A stretch of 64,000 nucleotides of DNA from assembly GCF_001667275.1 (NCBI RefSeq), contig NZ_LZHV01000061.1:346420-410419 (forward strand). Direction: 5' to 3'. The position numbers were made by a program, and so were the translations under genes. Of the stretch, positions 34,526 through 43,168 are shown in pieces. A model generated the notes under the pieces. That model did not search any database. It saw nothing but the letters and a program-made list of their open reading frames with translations, and was not told the origin of the DNA. Origin of the DNA: Mycobacterium sp. ACS4054 (GTDB lineage: Bacteria > Actinomycetota > Actinomycetes > Mycobacteriales > Mycobacteriaceae). Numbering within the stretch: position 1 is the first letter of the stretch; each line of letters opens with the position of its first letter.

Positions 34526-35983
34526 ATGGATTTCCGCACCTTTGTCCGGACGCTGCTCACGCATTGGAAACTCGCCCTCGGTGCCCTGCTGGCATGCACG
34601 ATCGGTGCCGCGGCCGTCACGGCGTTGCAGACCAAGCACTATCAGTCGACGGCCACCATTCTCATTTCGTTCCCCGGTGCCACCGACCTCACCGAGCTGT
34701 ACAACGGCACGCTGACCGCGCAGGAGCGGTTGTCGTCCTACGCGCAGATCGCCGGCGGACGGACGGTCGCCGAACGCGCGGTCAACCAGCTTCAGGTCCC
34801 GATCAGCCCCGACGCCCTGGTGACCCAGACCCAGGTGAAATACACCGCGAAATCCATGCTTTTCACGATCACCGTGAAGGACACCGACCCGAACCGGTCC
34901 GCGGCGCTGGCCGGAGCGATGGCCGATCAGTTCGCCGCGCTGGTGCCCACGCTCGGCGCGACCACGGGCCCCAACAGTCGTCCCGCGCCGGTGACCCCCG
35001 GGGTGCGGCCCGACAACGGTGAGCCGAATCCGCCCGCGCCCCAACCGTCGGAAACGCCCGGCCAACCCGCGGCCAAGCCGCTGCCGGTGGCCCGGGCAAG
35101 GGTGGTGGAGGCGCCGCGGGTGCCCGATCATCCCGTCACGCCGGTGCCGGTGCGCAACATGGCGATGGGATTCGTCGCCGGGATACTTCTGGCCATCGCG
35201 GTGGCGGTGGCCCGCGAGGCCAACGATCGCACGGTGCGCTCGCGGGAGAAGCTCGAACAACTTTCGGGCCTGCCGACTTTGGCCGAGCTGCCCGGCCGGC
35301 GCGGCAACACCCCGCGGTTCGGCGTCGACTCCGCCCTGGACGACGCCGTGCGGGGCCTGCGCGCCCGGCTGCTCAGGGCGATGGGGTCCGACGCCCGCCG
35401 CGTGTTGGTGGCGGCGCCGTTCGGCGGGGAGGGGACCACCACCACGGCGCTCAACCTGTCGCTGGCGCTGGCCGAGATCGGCGAAGACGTGTTGCTCGTC
35501 GAGGGCGACACGCGCCGGCACGTGATCGCCGGATTGCTGCGCGTCGAGTCGGGGGAGGGCCTGGCCAACGCCCTGGCCAATCCCGAAATCGCGGGTGAAG
35601 CGGTGAAACCCACGCCGATCGCCAAGCTGTTCATCCTCGCCTCACGATCCGCGCGCCGCGAGACCCCGCCGTCCAGCGCGTTTCTGCCGGAAGTCATCGA
35701 CAGGGTGCTGCTGGACCTGTCGTCACGCTTCGACCGCATCGTGGTCGACGGCCCCCCGGTGCTGGCGACCGCCGACAGCGGCCTGCTGGCCGGTGCGGTG
35801 TCGGCCACCGTGTTGGTGGTGCGGGCGCGCCGGACCACCGTCGACGAGCTCAATGACGCCCTCACCGCCCTGCGCTCGGCCGGCGCGCACGTGGTCGGCA
35901 CCGTGTTGACCGACGCCAGGCCGTCCCTGCACATCCGGGCCGCGACCAAGACCTACCGGACGAAGGTCAGCGGGCCAGCGTGA
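34526..35983 (+). CDS. Wzz chain-length domain fused to degenerate BY-kinase-like ATPase
   Basis: A 485-residue protein. TM1 (about 16-34) and TM2 (about 211-229) flank a periplasmic Wzz domain (about 38-145) and a Pro-rich linker (150-205). The cytosolic CpsD/CapB-like domain (about 270-470) should carry Walker A as GEGK[ST]; here it reads GEGTTTT, lacking the Lys (residue 304 is Thr). Walker A' is LLVEGDTRR instead of LLVDADLRRP, and Walker B VVDGPP. There is no C-terminal Tyr cluster (one Tyr in TKTYRTK). It probably retains chain-length control but not tyrosine kinase activity. The stop overlaps the next start (GTGA). Confidence 0.85.
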   Translation: MDFRTFVRTLLTHWKLALGALLACTIGAAAVTALQTKHYQSTATILISFPGATDLTELYNGTLTAQERLSSYAQIAGGRTVAERAVNQLQVPISPDALVTQTQVKYTAKSMLFTITVKDTDPNRSAALAGAMADQFAALVPTLGATTGPNSRPAPVTPGVRPDNGEPNPPAPQPSETPGQPAAKPLPVARARVVEAPRVPDHPVTPVPVRNMAMGFVAGILLAIAVAVAREANDRTVRSREKLEQLSGLPTLAELPGRRGNTPRFGVDSALDDAVRGLRARLLRAMGSDARRVLVAAPFGGEGTTTTALNLSLALAEIGEDVLLVEGDTRRHVIAGLLRVESGEGLANALANPEIAGEAVKPTPIAKLFILASRSARRETPPSSAFLPEVIDRVLLDLSSRFDRIVVDGPPVLATADSGLLAGAVSATVLVVRARRTTVDELNDALTALRSAGAHVVGTVLTDARPSLHIRAATKTYRTKVSGPA

Positions 35984-37458
35984 TTCCCTACCTGCCCGGT
36001 CGCCCCCGCCTGGCAGTTGACGGCGTCCTGCTGACGGTATTCCTGTTCGGCTGCTTCATCTTTGGTGTGCTCTCCGTGCGCCGGACCACCGAGGGGGCGT
36101 TGCTGATCGCCGCGACCTTCTGCCTGGTGGTCTACTGGGTGAAGCGCGAAGGGCTGGCGGGGGTGACGCTGTTCTTGGCCTTCGCCGCGCTGCCGGAGGG
36201 CTTGCACATCGGCAAAGTCATTGGCCCGCTGGCGATTTACGCGTACCAGGTGGCCGCGGTGCTGGCGATCTGCTACCTGCTGCCGATCGTGAAACCGCGG
36301 GCCAAGGAATTCCTGCTGCCCGCGATGTTCGCGTTGACCGTCGTGTACTTCACCGTCGTCGGGTTCCAGATGGGACACGATCCGACCATGGTGCTGCACG
36401 AGTCGACGACCCTGATCGAAATGGTCGTCGGATTCGTGCTGGCGCTGTTGATCGTGTACGGCGGATACCTCAAATTCTGCATCCGGGTGATGGTCGTGAC
36501 GCTGTGGTTTTCGGCCGGCATGGCGATCATCAGCTCGTTGCATGCGATCCGGCTGGCGGGGCGGGCGGAGAGCCTGGAGGGGGCGACCGGCGCGGGTCAG
36601 GCTCTGCGGATCGTCCTGTCCACCCAGACCCCGGCCACCGCCGCGCTGACCGCCCTGGTCGCCGCGTCGATCATCGGCCGGGTCAGGCCCGCAACGTATT
36701 TCGCCTTCGGACCGCCCGCGTTGATCATTTCGCTGCTGGCCTTTTCCCGGAACACGCTGATCGCCGTCGCGGTGGGCGCGGCCGTCGCCTTCCTCACCAC
36801 CTTCGGCTGGCCGGCCCTGCGCCGCTCGGCCATGGTCGCCGTCGTCAGCGCGGGCGTGTTCGCGCTGACCGTGCCGGGATCGCTGTTCTTGCTTCAGCAT
36901 TCGGAGGCGGGGTCCTGGCTCAGCGATCAGTTCACGGCCTTCAATCAGCGGGTGCTGGGCGGTGTTTCGGCCAGTGCGCTCGCCACCGACGAATCGACGC
37001 TGGACCGGTTGCGCGAAGTCGCCCGCCTCAACGCCGCGATCGCGCAGGCCCCGGTGTTCGGCCATGGCCTGGGTTACGCCTATCAGCTGCCCTCCGGGAA
37101 CGATCCGAAGGCCTTCGCCTGGACCCTGGGTCCCACCTACTCGCACCTCTTCTACCAATGGTGGCTGGCCAAGGCCGGGGCCGTGGGCATGGCGGCGTTC
37201 GCGTGGTTCGCGTTGACGCCGGTGGTCAGGGCGGTGCGCTGCGCAACCGTGCCGGCCAAGATCAGCGCGGCGGTGTGCGCCGGTCTGCTGGCGATATCCG
37301 CCGTCTGGCCACTGCCCGAAATGCCCATGGACGCACTGGCATTGGGGCTGGCGCTCGGCACGGCCACGGGATTCGCCGGGCTGTGGCGCAGGAACTCAGA
37401 AGCGGAAGGCGCCCGCACCGACGGCGCGCCGGCGCTGGCCGGCGCCGGCCGGCAATGA
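35980..37458 (+). CDS. Wzy/O-antigen-ligase-like polysaccharide polymerase
   Basis: A 492-residue integral membrane protein with about 11-12 TM helices, matching Wzy polymerases or WaaL ligases. A large extracytoplasmic loop lies around residues 305-385 (SDQFTAFNQRVLGG to FGHGLGYAYQLPSG), as in O-antigen polymerases. The start codon GTG overlaps the stop of the Wzz-kinase gene, and the stop overlaps the next gene (ATGA), so this is a tight operon. As a Wzx flippase and an initiating transferase are also in the island, the polymerase role is favoured over a ligase role. Confidence 0.82.
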   Translation: MIPYLPGRPRLAVDGVLLTVFLFGCFIFGVLSVRRTTEGALLIAATFCLVVYWVKREGLAGVTLFLAFAALPEGLHIGKVIGPLAIYAYQVAAVLAICYLLPIVKPRAKEFLLPAMFALTVVYFTVVGFQMGHDPTMVLHESTTLIEMVVGFVLALLIVYGGYLKFCIRVMVVTLWFSAGMAIISSLHAIRLAGRAESLEGATGAGQALRIVLSTQTPATAALTALVAASIIGRVRPATYFAFGPPALIISLLAFSRNTLIAVAVGAAVAFLTTFGWPALRRSAMVAVVSAGVFALTVPGSLFLLQHSEAGSWLSDQFTAFNQRVLGGVSASALATDESTLDRLREVARLNAAIAQAPVFGHGLGYAYQLPSGNDPKAFAWTLGPTYSHLFYQWWLAKAGAVGMAAFAWFALTPVVRAVRCATVPAKISAAVCAGLLAISAVWPLPEMPMDALALGLALGTATGFAGLWRRNSEAEGARTDGAPALAGAGRQ

Positions 37459-38468
37459 TCGCCGTCACGCACGTCGGTCCCGACATGTACAGCTTCGGCG
37501 GGACGCAGTCGGTGATCCGGGTCATCCGCGACAACGGCATCGGCGCCGATGAGATCCGCGTGCTGTCGACCTGGAACGGGCGCCATCACGCCAGGAACCT
37601 GGTGCTCACTGCCCGCGCGGGCGCGGCGCTCGCGCGGTCACCGCGCGCCAGCATCGTGCACTTCCACATGTCGAACGGGGGCGCCTGGCTGCGGGAGGGG
37701 CCGCTGATTCGACTCGCGAGAGCCCGGGGATTCCGGGTCATCGTCACCATCCACGGCTCCGACTTCCCCCAGTTCTCCCGGTCGCGCCCCCGCTTCGTGG
37801 GCGGCACGCTGAGCAAGGCGGACCATGTCATCGTCTTGTCGGAGGAGGCGCGCGCGGCCGTGAACTGGGTTGCGCCCACGGTGAAGGTGTCGGTCGTGGC
37901 CAACCCGATCGTCATCGATTGGGACGCACCCGGGGCCGGGTCGACCCCGCCGGTCGTGCTTTTCGCGGGCACCATCGGCCGCCGCAAGGGTGTCGACACG
38001 CTGGTCGCGGCGTGGCGGCTGCTGTTGGCCGACGGCATCGAAGGGCGTTGCCGCATCGTGGGTCTCGTCGACGACTACATGCCGCCGCCCACCGAGCGGC
38101 TGTCGGTGGAGCCCCGGGTGCATCCGGACCACGTCCGCGATCTGCTCCGGTCGGTGCGGGTGGTGACGCTCCCGTCGTTCGCCGAGGGAATGCCGATGAT
38201 CCTGACCGAGGCCCTGGCCGGCGCGCGACCCTTCGTGGCGACCCCGGTAGGCGGCACCGCCGAAATCGCCTCCGACCCGGGCATGCTCGTCCCCGTCGGT
38301 GACGCGCCCGCCCTGGCCGCGGCGATCGGCCGGTACCTGCGCGACCCGGAACTGGCCGAGCGGGACGGCCGGCGGGGTCAGGAACACATTGCGGCCACCC
38401 GGAGCCCCGAAATCATCGACGCGCAGCTTCGCCGGATCTATGAGGGTTGCGGTGTTGGGGCAGGTTGA
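37455..38468 (+). CDS. GT4-family glycosyltransferase
   Basis: A 337-residue GT-B fold enzyme. The N-terminal acceptor domain begins MIAVTHVGPDMYSFGGTQSV and the donor domain has VVLFAGTIGRRKGVDTLVAAW and LPSFAEGMPMILTEALAGARPFVATPVGGTAEI, with the nucleotide-binding Glu residues of the E-x7-E motif. The donor sugar is not readable. It overlaps the Wzy gene by 4 bases and the following reductase gene by 29. It probably adds one sugar of the repeat unit in the cytoplasm. Confidence 0.88.
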   Translation: MIAVTHVGPDMYSFGGTQSVIRVIRDNGIGADEIRVLSTWNGRHHARNLVLTARAGAALARSPRASIVHFHMSNGGAWLREGPLIRLARARGFRVIVTIHGSDFPQFSRSRPRFVGGTLSKADHVIVLSEEARAAVNWVAPTVKVSVVANPIVIDWDAPGAGSTPPVVLFAGTIGRRKGVDTLVAAWRLLLADGIEGRCRIVGLVDDYMPPPTERLSVEPRVHPDHVRDLLRSVRVVTLPSFAEGMPMILTEALAGARPFVATPVGGTAEIASDPGMLVPVGDAPALAAAIGRYLRDPELAERDGRRGQEHIAATRSPEIIDAQLRRIYEGCGVGAG

Positions 38469-39411
38469 GCTCGAGGGGCCGCGGCTGAGGGTGAGCGCGG
38501 TCGGCTTCGGATGCGGCGGCCTGATGCAGTCGCCGTCCCGTCGCGAACGGATGGCCGTCTTGGGCGCGGCCGTGGACAACGGTATGACGCACTTCGACAC
38601 CGCACGGATGTATGGCCTGGGCATGGCGGAGGCGGAGCTGGGGGCGTTCCTGCGCACCGTCCCGCGCGATTCGGTAACCGTGGCAACGAAATTCGGCATC
38701 GATGTCGGCGGCATGGCGCGGCGGCTCGGCCGGTTCCAGGCCCCGGCGCGGGCGCTGCTGCGCAAGGCGCCGGCCCTGCGGCGCGCGGTCAAGCGCCGGC
38801 AGGCGACACCCGAGAGCGCCCGGACCTACGACGCGGGAATCGCCGCCCGCAGCCTCGACGAGAGCCTCGCCGCCCTCGGTGTCGATCACGTCGACATCCT
38901 GTTCGTGCACGGCCCCCGCCCGGGCGACGCCGTCGCCGGCGACGAACTTCGCCAATTCTTCGAAAGGGCCCGTGGGCAGGGCAAGATTCGCGGCTGGGGC
39001 GTCTCGCAGGACGAGGGGCTCGAGGTGGATTTCGCCGAGGCATTCACGCCGGGGGGCGTGAGCCAGGTGCGCGCCGATTTGCTCCATCCGCCGCCGCGGC
39101 CGGCGGATCTTGCGTTCGGCGTGCTGCAGCGGTCGTACGCGACGCTCGTCGAAGCGTTGCGGTCGGACGCGGATCTGGCGGGACGGTGGCGCGAGGCCCT
39201 TCAACTGGATCCGCTCGCCCCCGGGGCTTTGCCCAAGCTGATCCTCGGGTCGTCGGCGACCGCAACGGGTTGCCGCGCAATCCTTTACAGCACGACCGAT
39301 CCGCGACGCGTCGCCGAGGCGGCCCGGGCCGTCGCGGCGCCGCCGGACGCCGAAACGGTGGCGCGCTTCCTCGCGCTTGCGGCGCAGCTGCGCGGGGGTG
39401 CCGCCGCGTGA
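38440..39411 (+). CDS. Aldo/keto reductase
   Basis: A 323-residue aldo/keto reductase barrel. The tetrad is visible: Asp and Tyr in FDTARMYGLGMAE, Lys in VATKFGID, His in FVHGPRPG. The C-terminal KLILGSSATATGC is a probable NADPH-binding loop. Starting at ATG 38440 overlaps the glycosyltransferase by 29 bases. Its stop overlaps the GMC oxidoreductase start (GTGA). The pairing suggests they oxidise and reduce the same sugar or alcohol, perhaps an epimerisation through a keto intermediate; this is inference. Confidence 0.85.
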   Translation: MRVAVLGQVELEGPRLRVSAVGFGCGGLMQSPSRRERMAVLGAAVDNGMTHFDTARMYGLGMAEAELGAFLRTVPRDSVTVATKFGIDVGGMARRLGRFQAPARALLRKAPALRRAVKRRQATPESARTYDAGIAARSLDESLAALGVDHVDILFVHGPRPGDAVAGDELRQFFERARGQGKIRGWGVSQDEGLEVDFAEAFTPGGVSQVRADLLHPPPRPADLAFGVLQRSYATLVEALRSDADLAGRWREALQLDPLAPGALPKLILGSSATATGCRAILYSTTDPRRVAEAARAVAAPPDAETVARFLALAAQLRGGAAA

Positions 39412-41111
39412 TCCGGGGCCCGCGGGAGTTCGCCCCCGACACGACGATCCAGACCGACGTGGTGGTCGTCGGGGCCGGCGGGATCGGCATCGCGACGGCG
39501 CTGGAACTCGCGCGATCCGGCGTCCAGGTGGCGCTGATCGAAAGCGGCCTGGAGCGCAATGACAAAGCGGCACAGGAGTTGTCAGCGCTGGGCTCGGGGC
39601 AGGACGACGACCTGCATGCGCGCAGCGAGCTGATGATCCGCCGACAGCTGGGCGGGACGACGGCGCTCTGGGGCGGCCGCTGCGTCAAGTTCGACCCCAT
39701 CGATTTCGAGGACCGCCCGCTCACCGCGCAGGCGCCCTGGCCGATCCGCTTCGAGGACGTCGAACCGTACCAGGAGCGTGCCTGCGACTGGGCGGCGTGC
39801 GGGCGGGCGGAATTCAACGCGCGCGACATCCCCGAGCTCGCGCACCGCGACATGGTCGCCGGGCTCCCCGACGGCGACGTGCGCACCACCGATCTCGAGC
39901 GCTGGGCGCTGCCAACGCGTTTCGGGAGCGAGTACCGGACCGCGCTGCGCGACGCCCCGACCCTCACCGTGTGGACCGGCCTCACCTGCACCGAGATCGT
40001 GACGACGCCGGCCGGCGACGCCGTCGACCATTTGGTGATCAAGGCGCTCGACGGCCGCCAGGGCCGGGTGGTCGCCACCGACTACGTCATCGCGACCGGC
40101 GGATTGGAGGCGACCCGCCTGCTGCTGGCGTCGGATCGCCACCATCCGGCCGGGCTGGGGAATGCGGGCGGTCACCTCGGGCGCTGGTACATGTCCCACG
40201 TCGAGGGCCGGGTCGCGCGCGTGCAGTTCAGCACCGATCAGGTCATCTACGGCTACGAGCGGGACGGCGACGGGGTGTATGTCCGCCGGCGCTTCACCCT
40301 CGATCCGCGCCTGCAGCGCGCCGCCGGGATGCCGAACGCCGCTGTGTGGCTGGTGAATCCGCCGATCAGCGACCCCGGGCACGGCAGCGGGATCCTGTCC
40401 GGCGTCTACCTCACGCTGATCTCCCCGGTCGGCCGGTTCCTGCTCGCCGAGGCCATCCGCGCCAAGCACACCGAAACCGACGGTCCGCCCCGCATCCTGG
40501 CCCACCTGCGCAACATCGTGCGAGACCTGTTCGGCTCCATCCGGTTCGCGCTGACGTTCTCCTATGCCCGGTTCCTCCGCAGGGGCCGCAAGGCGCCCGG
40601 CTTTTTCGTCAAGAGCGCCGACAATCGGTACCTGCTGCACTACCACGGCGAGCATCTCCCGCATTGGGAGAGCCGGGTCGAGCTCACCGACGACCGCGAC
40701 GCCCTGGGGATGCGCAGGCTCCGTACCCACATCCACTTCTCCGAGGCCGACTTCGAGAGCGTCCGCGCGGCCATCACCGTAATCGACGAACACCTCCGCC
40801 GCCACGGCGCGGGGCGCGTGGAGTGGCTGACCGACGACGTCGAGGGCTCGGTCCGCGAGTTCCTCGGCGGGCACGCCGGCTACCACCAGGCGGGGACCAC
40901 GCGGATGTCGCACACCGCTCAGGGCGGCGTCGTCGACCCCAACCTGCAGGTCCACGGCGTGCGTGGGTTGTACGTCGCGAGCACCTCGGTGCTGCCCACG
41001 TCGAGTCAGGCCAACCCGACCCTGGTGGGCATCGCGCTGGGCGTGCGGCTCGCCGAGCGCCTCGCCAAGTCCCGAACCGATTGCCGGCCTTCGGATTCCA
41101 GGACGGCCTGA
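39408..41111 (+). CDS. GMC-family FAD-dependent oxidoreductase
   Basis: A 567-residue flavoprotein. The FAD-binding Rossmann motif VVVVGAGGIGIATALELARSG is at residues 18-38 and the GMC signature segment RQLGGTTALWGGRC follows. The C-terminal GMC_oxred_C domain contains HQAGTTRMSH and VASTSVLPTSSQANPTLVGIALGVRLAE, with the expected His and Asn residues. Substrates are alcohols or sugars. It is the last gene of the plus-strand run from 34526 and converges with a GT4 gene after 6 bases. Role in modification of a sugar in the repeat unit is inferred. Confidence 0.85.
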   Translation: MIRGPREFAPDTTIQTDVVVVGAGGIGIATALELARSGVQVALIESGLERNDKAAQELSALGSGQDDDLHARSELMIRRQLGGTTALWGGRCVKFDPIDFEDRPLTAQAPWPIRFEDVEPYQERACDWAACGRAEFNARDIPELAHRDMVAGLPDGDVRTTDLERWALPTRFGSEYRTALRDAPTLTVWTGLTCTEIVTTPAGDAVDHLVIKALDGRQGRVVATDYVIATGGLEATRLLLASDRHHPAGLGNAGGHLGRWYMSHVEGRVARVQFSTDQVIYGYERDGDGVYVRRRFTLDPRLQRAAGMPNAAVWLVNPPISDPGHGSGILSGVYLTLISPVGRFLLAEAIRAKHTETDGPPRILAHLRNIVRDLFGSIRFALTFSYARFLRRGRKAPGFFVKSADNRYLLHYHGEHLPHWESRVELTDDRDALGMRRLRTHIHFSEADFESVRAAITVIDEHLRRHGAGRVEWLTDDVEGSVREFLGGHAGYHQAGTTRMSHTAQGGVVDPNLQVHGVRGLYVASTSVLPTSSQANPTLVGIALGVRLAERLAKSRTDCRPSDSRTA

Positions 41112-41117
41112 GCCACG

Positions 41118-42176
41118 TCAGCGCCGGCCGGCGAGCACCTCGGCGATGACTTCCAGGAAGCGCTGCGCGACGATGTCGACGTCGCAATGCCGCGCGTAGT
41201 GGCGCGCCGCCTCGGCACCACGCTGCGCCGCGACGGACGGGTCGGCCAACAGGTCGAAGGCGGCGGCCAGGCCCGCGACGTCGTCGACGCCGACCGGGGG
41301 GCACCCCGGCGGTTGGTACTCGGGCAGACCACCGGCCGTGGACACGATCGGCATCACCCCCAGCTGCATGGAGAGCACCTGCACGCCGCTTTGTGACGCG
41401 CGCCGGTAATGGGAGACCGAACCCTTCGCCGCGGCCAGTGTCGGGATGACGTCGGCGTAGCGGTAACTGCCGTTGCGCCAGCGGGTGTGCTTGGGCAGGG
41501 CGCCGGCGTCCAGGTCCCCGCCACCGATCAGCACCAGGTTGTCCCCGCGCCAGCCGCCGCCGACGATGTGGCGCTGCCACGCCTCGAGCACCACGTCGAC
41601 GTTCTTGTACGGGTTGAGCCGGCCGAACATGACGAAGTCGCGTCGGCCCTCGGGCCCCACGAACGGTGGAACCCGGTGCGGGTCAATGTCACTGGCGAGC
41701 GGCACCACATGCACGGGGGTGCCGGCGACGTCACGGCGCCCGGCGACGGCGGAAGCGACGTAGTTGCTGTAGGTGATGGTGGCGGCGGAGCGGGCGCCCC
41801 ACCGGTCGAACACCGCGCGTTCGTAGGAGGGAACCTGCTCGCCTGGGTCGTGCGGCCGGTCGTCGTGCACCACCTGGATGCGGGGAACCCATCCGGCCAG
41901 CGCGATCCACCGCGGATCGCGGACGATCTCGGCGATCACCACGTCGGGCCGAAACTGCCGCACCCGGCGCCACGCCTTGGCGGTCGGCAGCCACGTCGCG
42001 GCGGTCTTGAACCGCGGATCGAGGACCAGCTCGTAGTCGCGGGCGGCATCCGACTCCGGGTGCCGGTCGGAGGTGACCAACAAGACGTCGGCCCCGCGCC
42101 GCAGCAGCCCCTCGGCCTGCACGCGCACCGCCGGCCGCGTCCACGGCGAAAGCCAAAGCACCCGAGGCGATTTCAT
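41118..42176 (-). CDS. GT4-family glycosyltransferase
   Basis: A 352-residue GT-B enzyme. The N-terminus VLWLSPWTRPAVRVQAEGLLRRGADV and donor-domain segment FVMFGRLNPYKNVDVVLEAWQ are typical of GT4. The SHYRRASQSGVQVLSMQLGVMPIVSTAGGLPEYQ stretch shows the donor-binding region. Start ATG 42176 overlaps the methyltransferase stop (ATGA). It is on the minus-strand branch of the island and converges with the GMC gene. Sugar specificity unknown. Confidence 0.87.
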   Translation of the reverse strand: MKSPRVLWLSPWTRPAVRVQAEGLLRRGADVLLVTSDRHPESDAARDYELVLDPRFKTAATWLPTAKAWRRVRQFRPDVVIAEIVRDPRWIALAGWVPRIQVVHDDRPHDPGEQVPSYERAVFDRWGARSAATITYSNYVASAVAGRRDVAGTPVHVVPLASDIDPHRVPPFVGPEGRRDFVMFGRLNPYKNVDVVLEAWQRHIVGGGWRGDNLVLIGGGDLDAGALPKHTRWRNGSYRYADVIPTLAAAKGSVSHYRRASQSGVQVLSMQLGVMPIVSTAGGLPEYQPPGCPPVGVDDVAGLAAAFDLLADPSVAAQRGAEAARHYARHCDVDIVAQRFLEVIAEVLAGRR

Positions 42177-42991
42177 GGCCCCTCGGCCTGCAGGAAGACA
42201 TCGGCGTCGGTCCACATGCGGGTTTCCAGCGCGCGCCGCGGGAACCCCTCGAGCAGGCCGGTGATGCGCGGCGAGGCGAGCAGTCGCCACGCCACGGGAT
42301 TGATCTTGGCCCGCGTCCAGATGTGCAGACCCATGCCACCGAGCTGCCACCACCGCGTTTTGGAGGTGTGGAACTGCAGACCGAATTGCCGTCCGATGAA
42401 CTGAAGCGTCGATTTCTGATAGAAGGTGATGTGCTGGCCGGTGGCAAAGGCGTAATACATCCATTCCTCGGGCGGCGGGGGCCCGCCGTCGAAGATCTCG
42501 GTCGTGAAGACGATGGTGTCGGTGCCGGTGGTCTCCAGCAGTTCGGCGACGAATCCGACCGGGTCGGTCAGGTGCTCCATCACCTCGAAGGCGGTGACGA
42601 CCGTGTAGGGCGGTCCGGGGCCCGCGTCCGCCTCGAAGCCCTGCGCGGTCAGGTTGGGGGAGTGCTTGTCGGTCCAGTAATAGTCGAAGCCGATGTCGCG
42701 CATCAGCCGGGTGAAAACGCCGTAGCCCCCTGCCGCGTCGAGAAACCGGCCGTGGCGATCGAAGAAGAAGTAAAGCAGCACCGACATCGCCCGGGCCAGA
42801 TATTGATTGCGCCACAACATGGTGGTGTCCGCCGCGGCGATGGGGCTGGCATACGCCTCGTCGAGCCAATACGGCTCTTCGGTCTGCAATGCGCCGCAGT
42901 TGTCGCAGAAGTAATATTTGCAGTCGTATTTGGCGAGGACCTTGCGGGTGAAGGCCAGAGTGGTGCCCGAACTGCAGATGCGGCAAAGCAC
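42173..42991 (-). CDS. SAM-dependent methyltransferase with N-terminal zinc ribbon
   Basis: A 272-residue class I methyltransferase. The N-terminus MLCRICSSG...CDNCG carries a CxxC...CxxC zinc site. The catalytic domain has FLDAAGGYGVFTRLMRDIG (SAM motif I), TAFEVMEHLTDP (motif IV) and EIFDGG. This architecture occurs in sugar C- or O-methyltransferases of polysaccharide and natural-product loci. Start GTG 42991. It faces the 16-bp palindrome at 43013 and is divergent from the next gene. It is translationally coupled to the GT4 gene downstream. Confidence 0.85.
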   Translation of the reverse strand: MLCRICSSGTTLAFTRKVLAKYDCKYYFCDNCGALQTEEPYWLDEAYASPIAAADTTMLWRNQYLARAMSVLLYFFFDRHGRFLDAAGGYGVFTRLMRDIGFDYYWTDKHSPNLTAQGFEADAGPGPPYTVVTAFEVMEHLTDPVGFVAELLETTGTDTIVFTTEIFDGGPPPPEEWMYYAFATGQHITFYQKSTLQFIGRQFGLQFHTSKTRWWQLGGMGLHIWTRAKINPVAWRLLASPRITGLLEGFPRRALETRMWTDADVFLQAEGP

Positions 42992-43012
42992 GCCTATCCA
43001 ACCCTCCCGAGC

Positions 43013-43028
43013 TGTCCCGCGCGGGACA
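43013..43028. promoter_or_regulatory. Perfect 16-bp palindrome TGTCCCGCGCGGGACA in a divergent promoter
   Basis: A fully symmetric site lies 22 bases upstream of the methyltransferase GTG (42991, minus strand) and 141 bases upstream of the plus-strand ATG at 43169. A dimeric repressor or activator is the natural reading. No factor gene lies beside it; the TetR genes at 51463 and 52266 are possible candidates. Confidence 0.6.
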
Positions 43029-43168
43029 ATGCAGAACCTACGGCACGGTCAACGCCCTGGGCAAGCAAATCGGCACCGAATTTTGCGGCGCGGACGGCCG
43101 TTGTGCAGCAGCGCTATTCACCGAACGCGCGGAATGCCCGCCCATTGCCGTGATAGCTTTAGCTTCCA

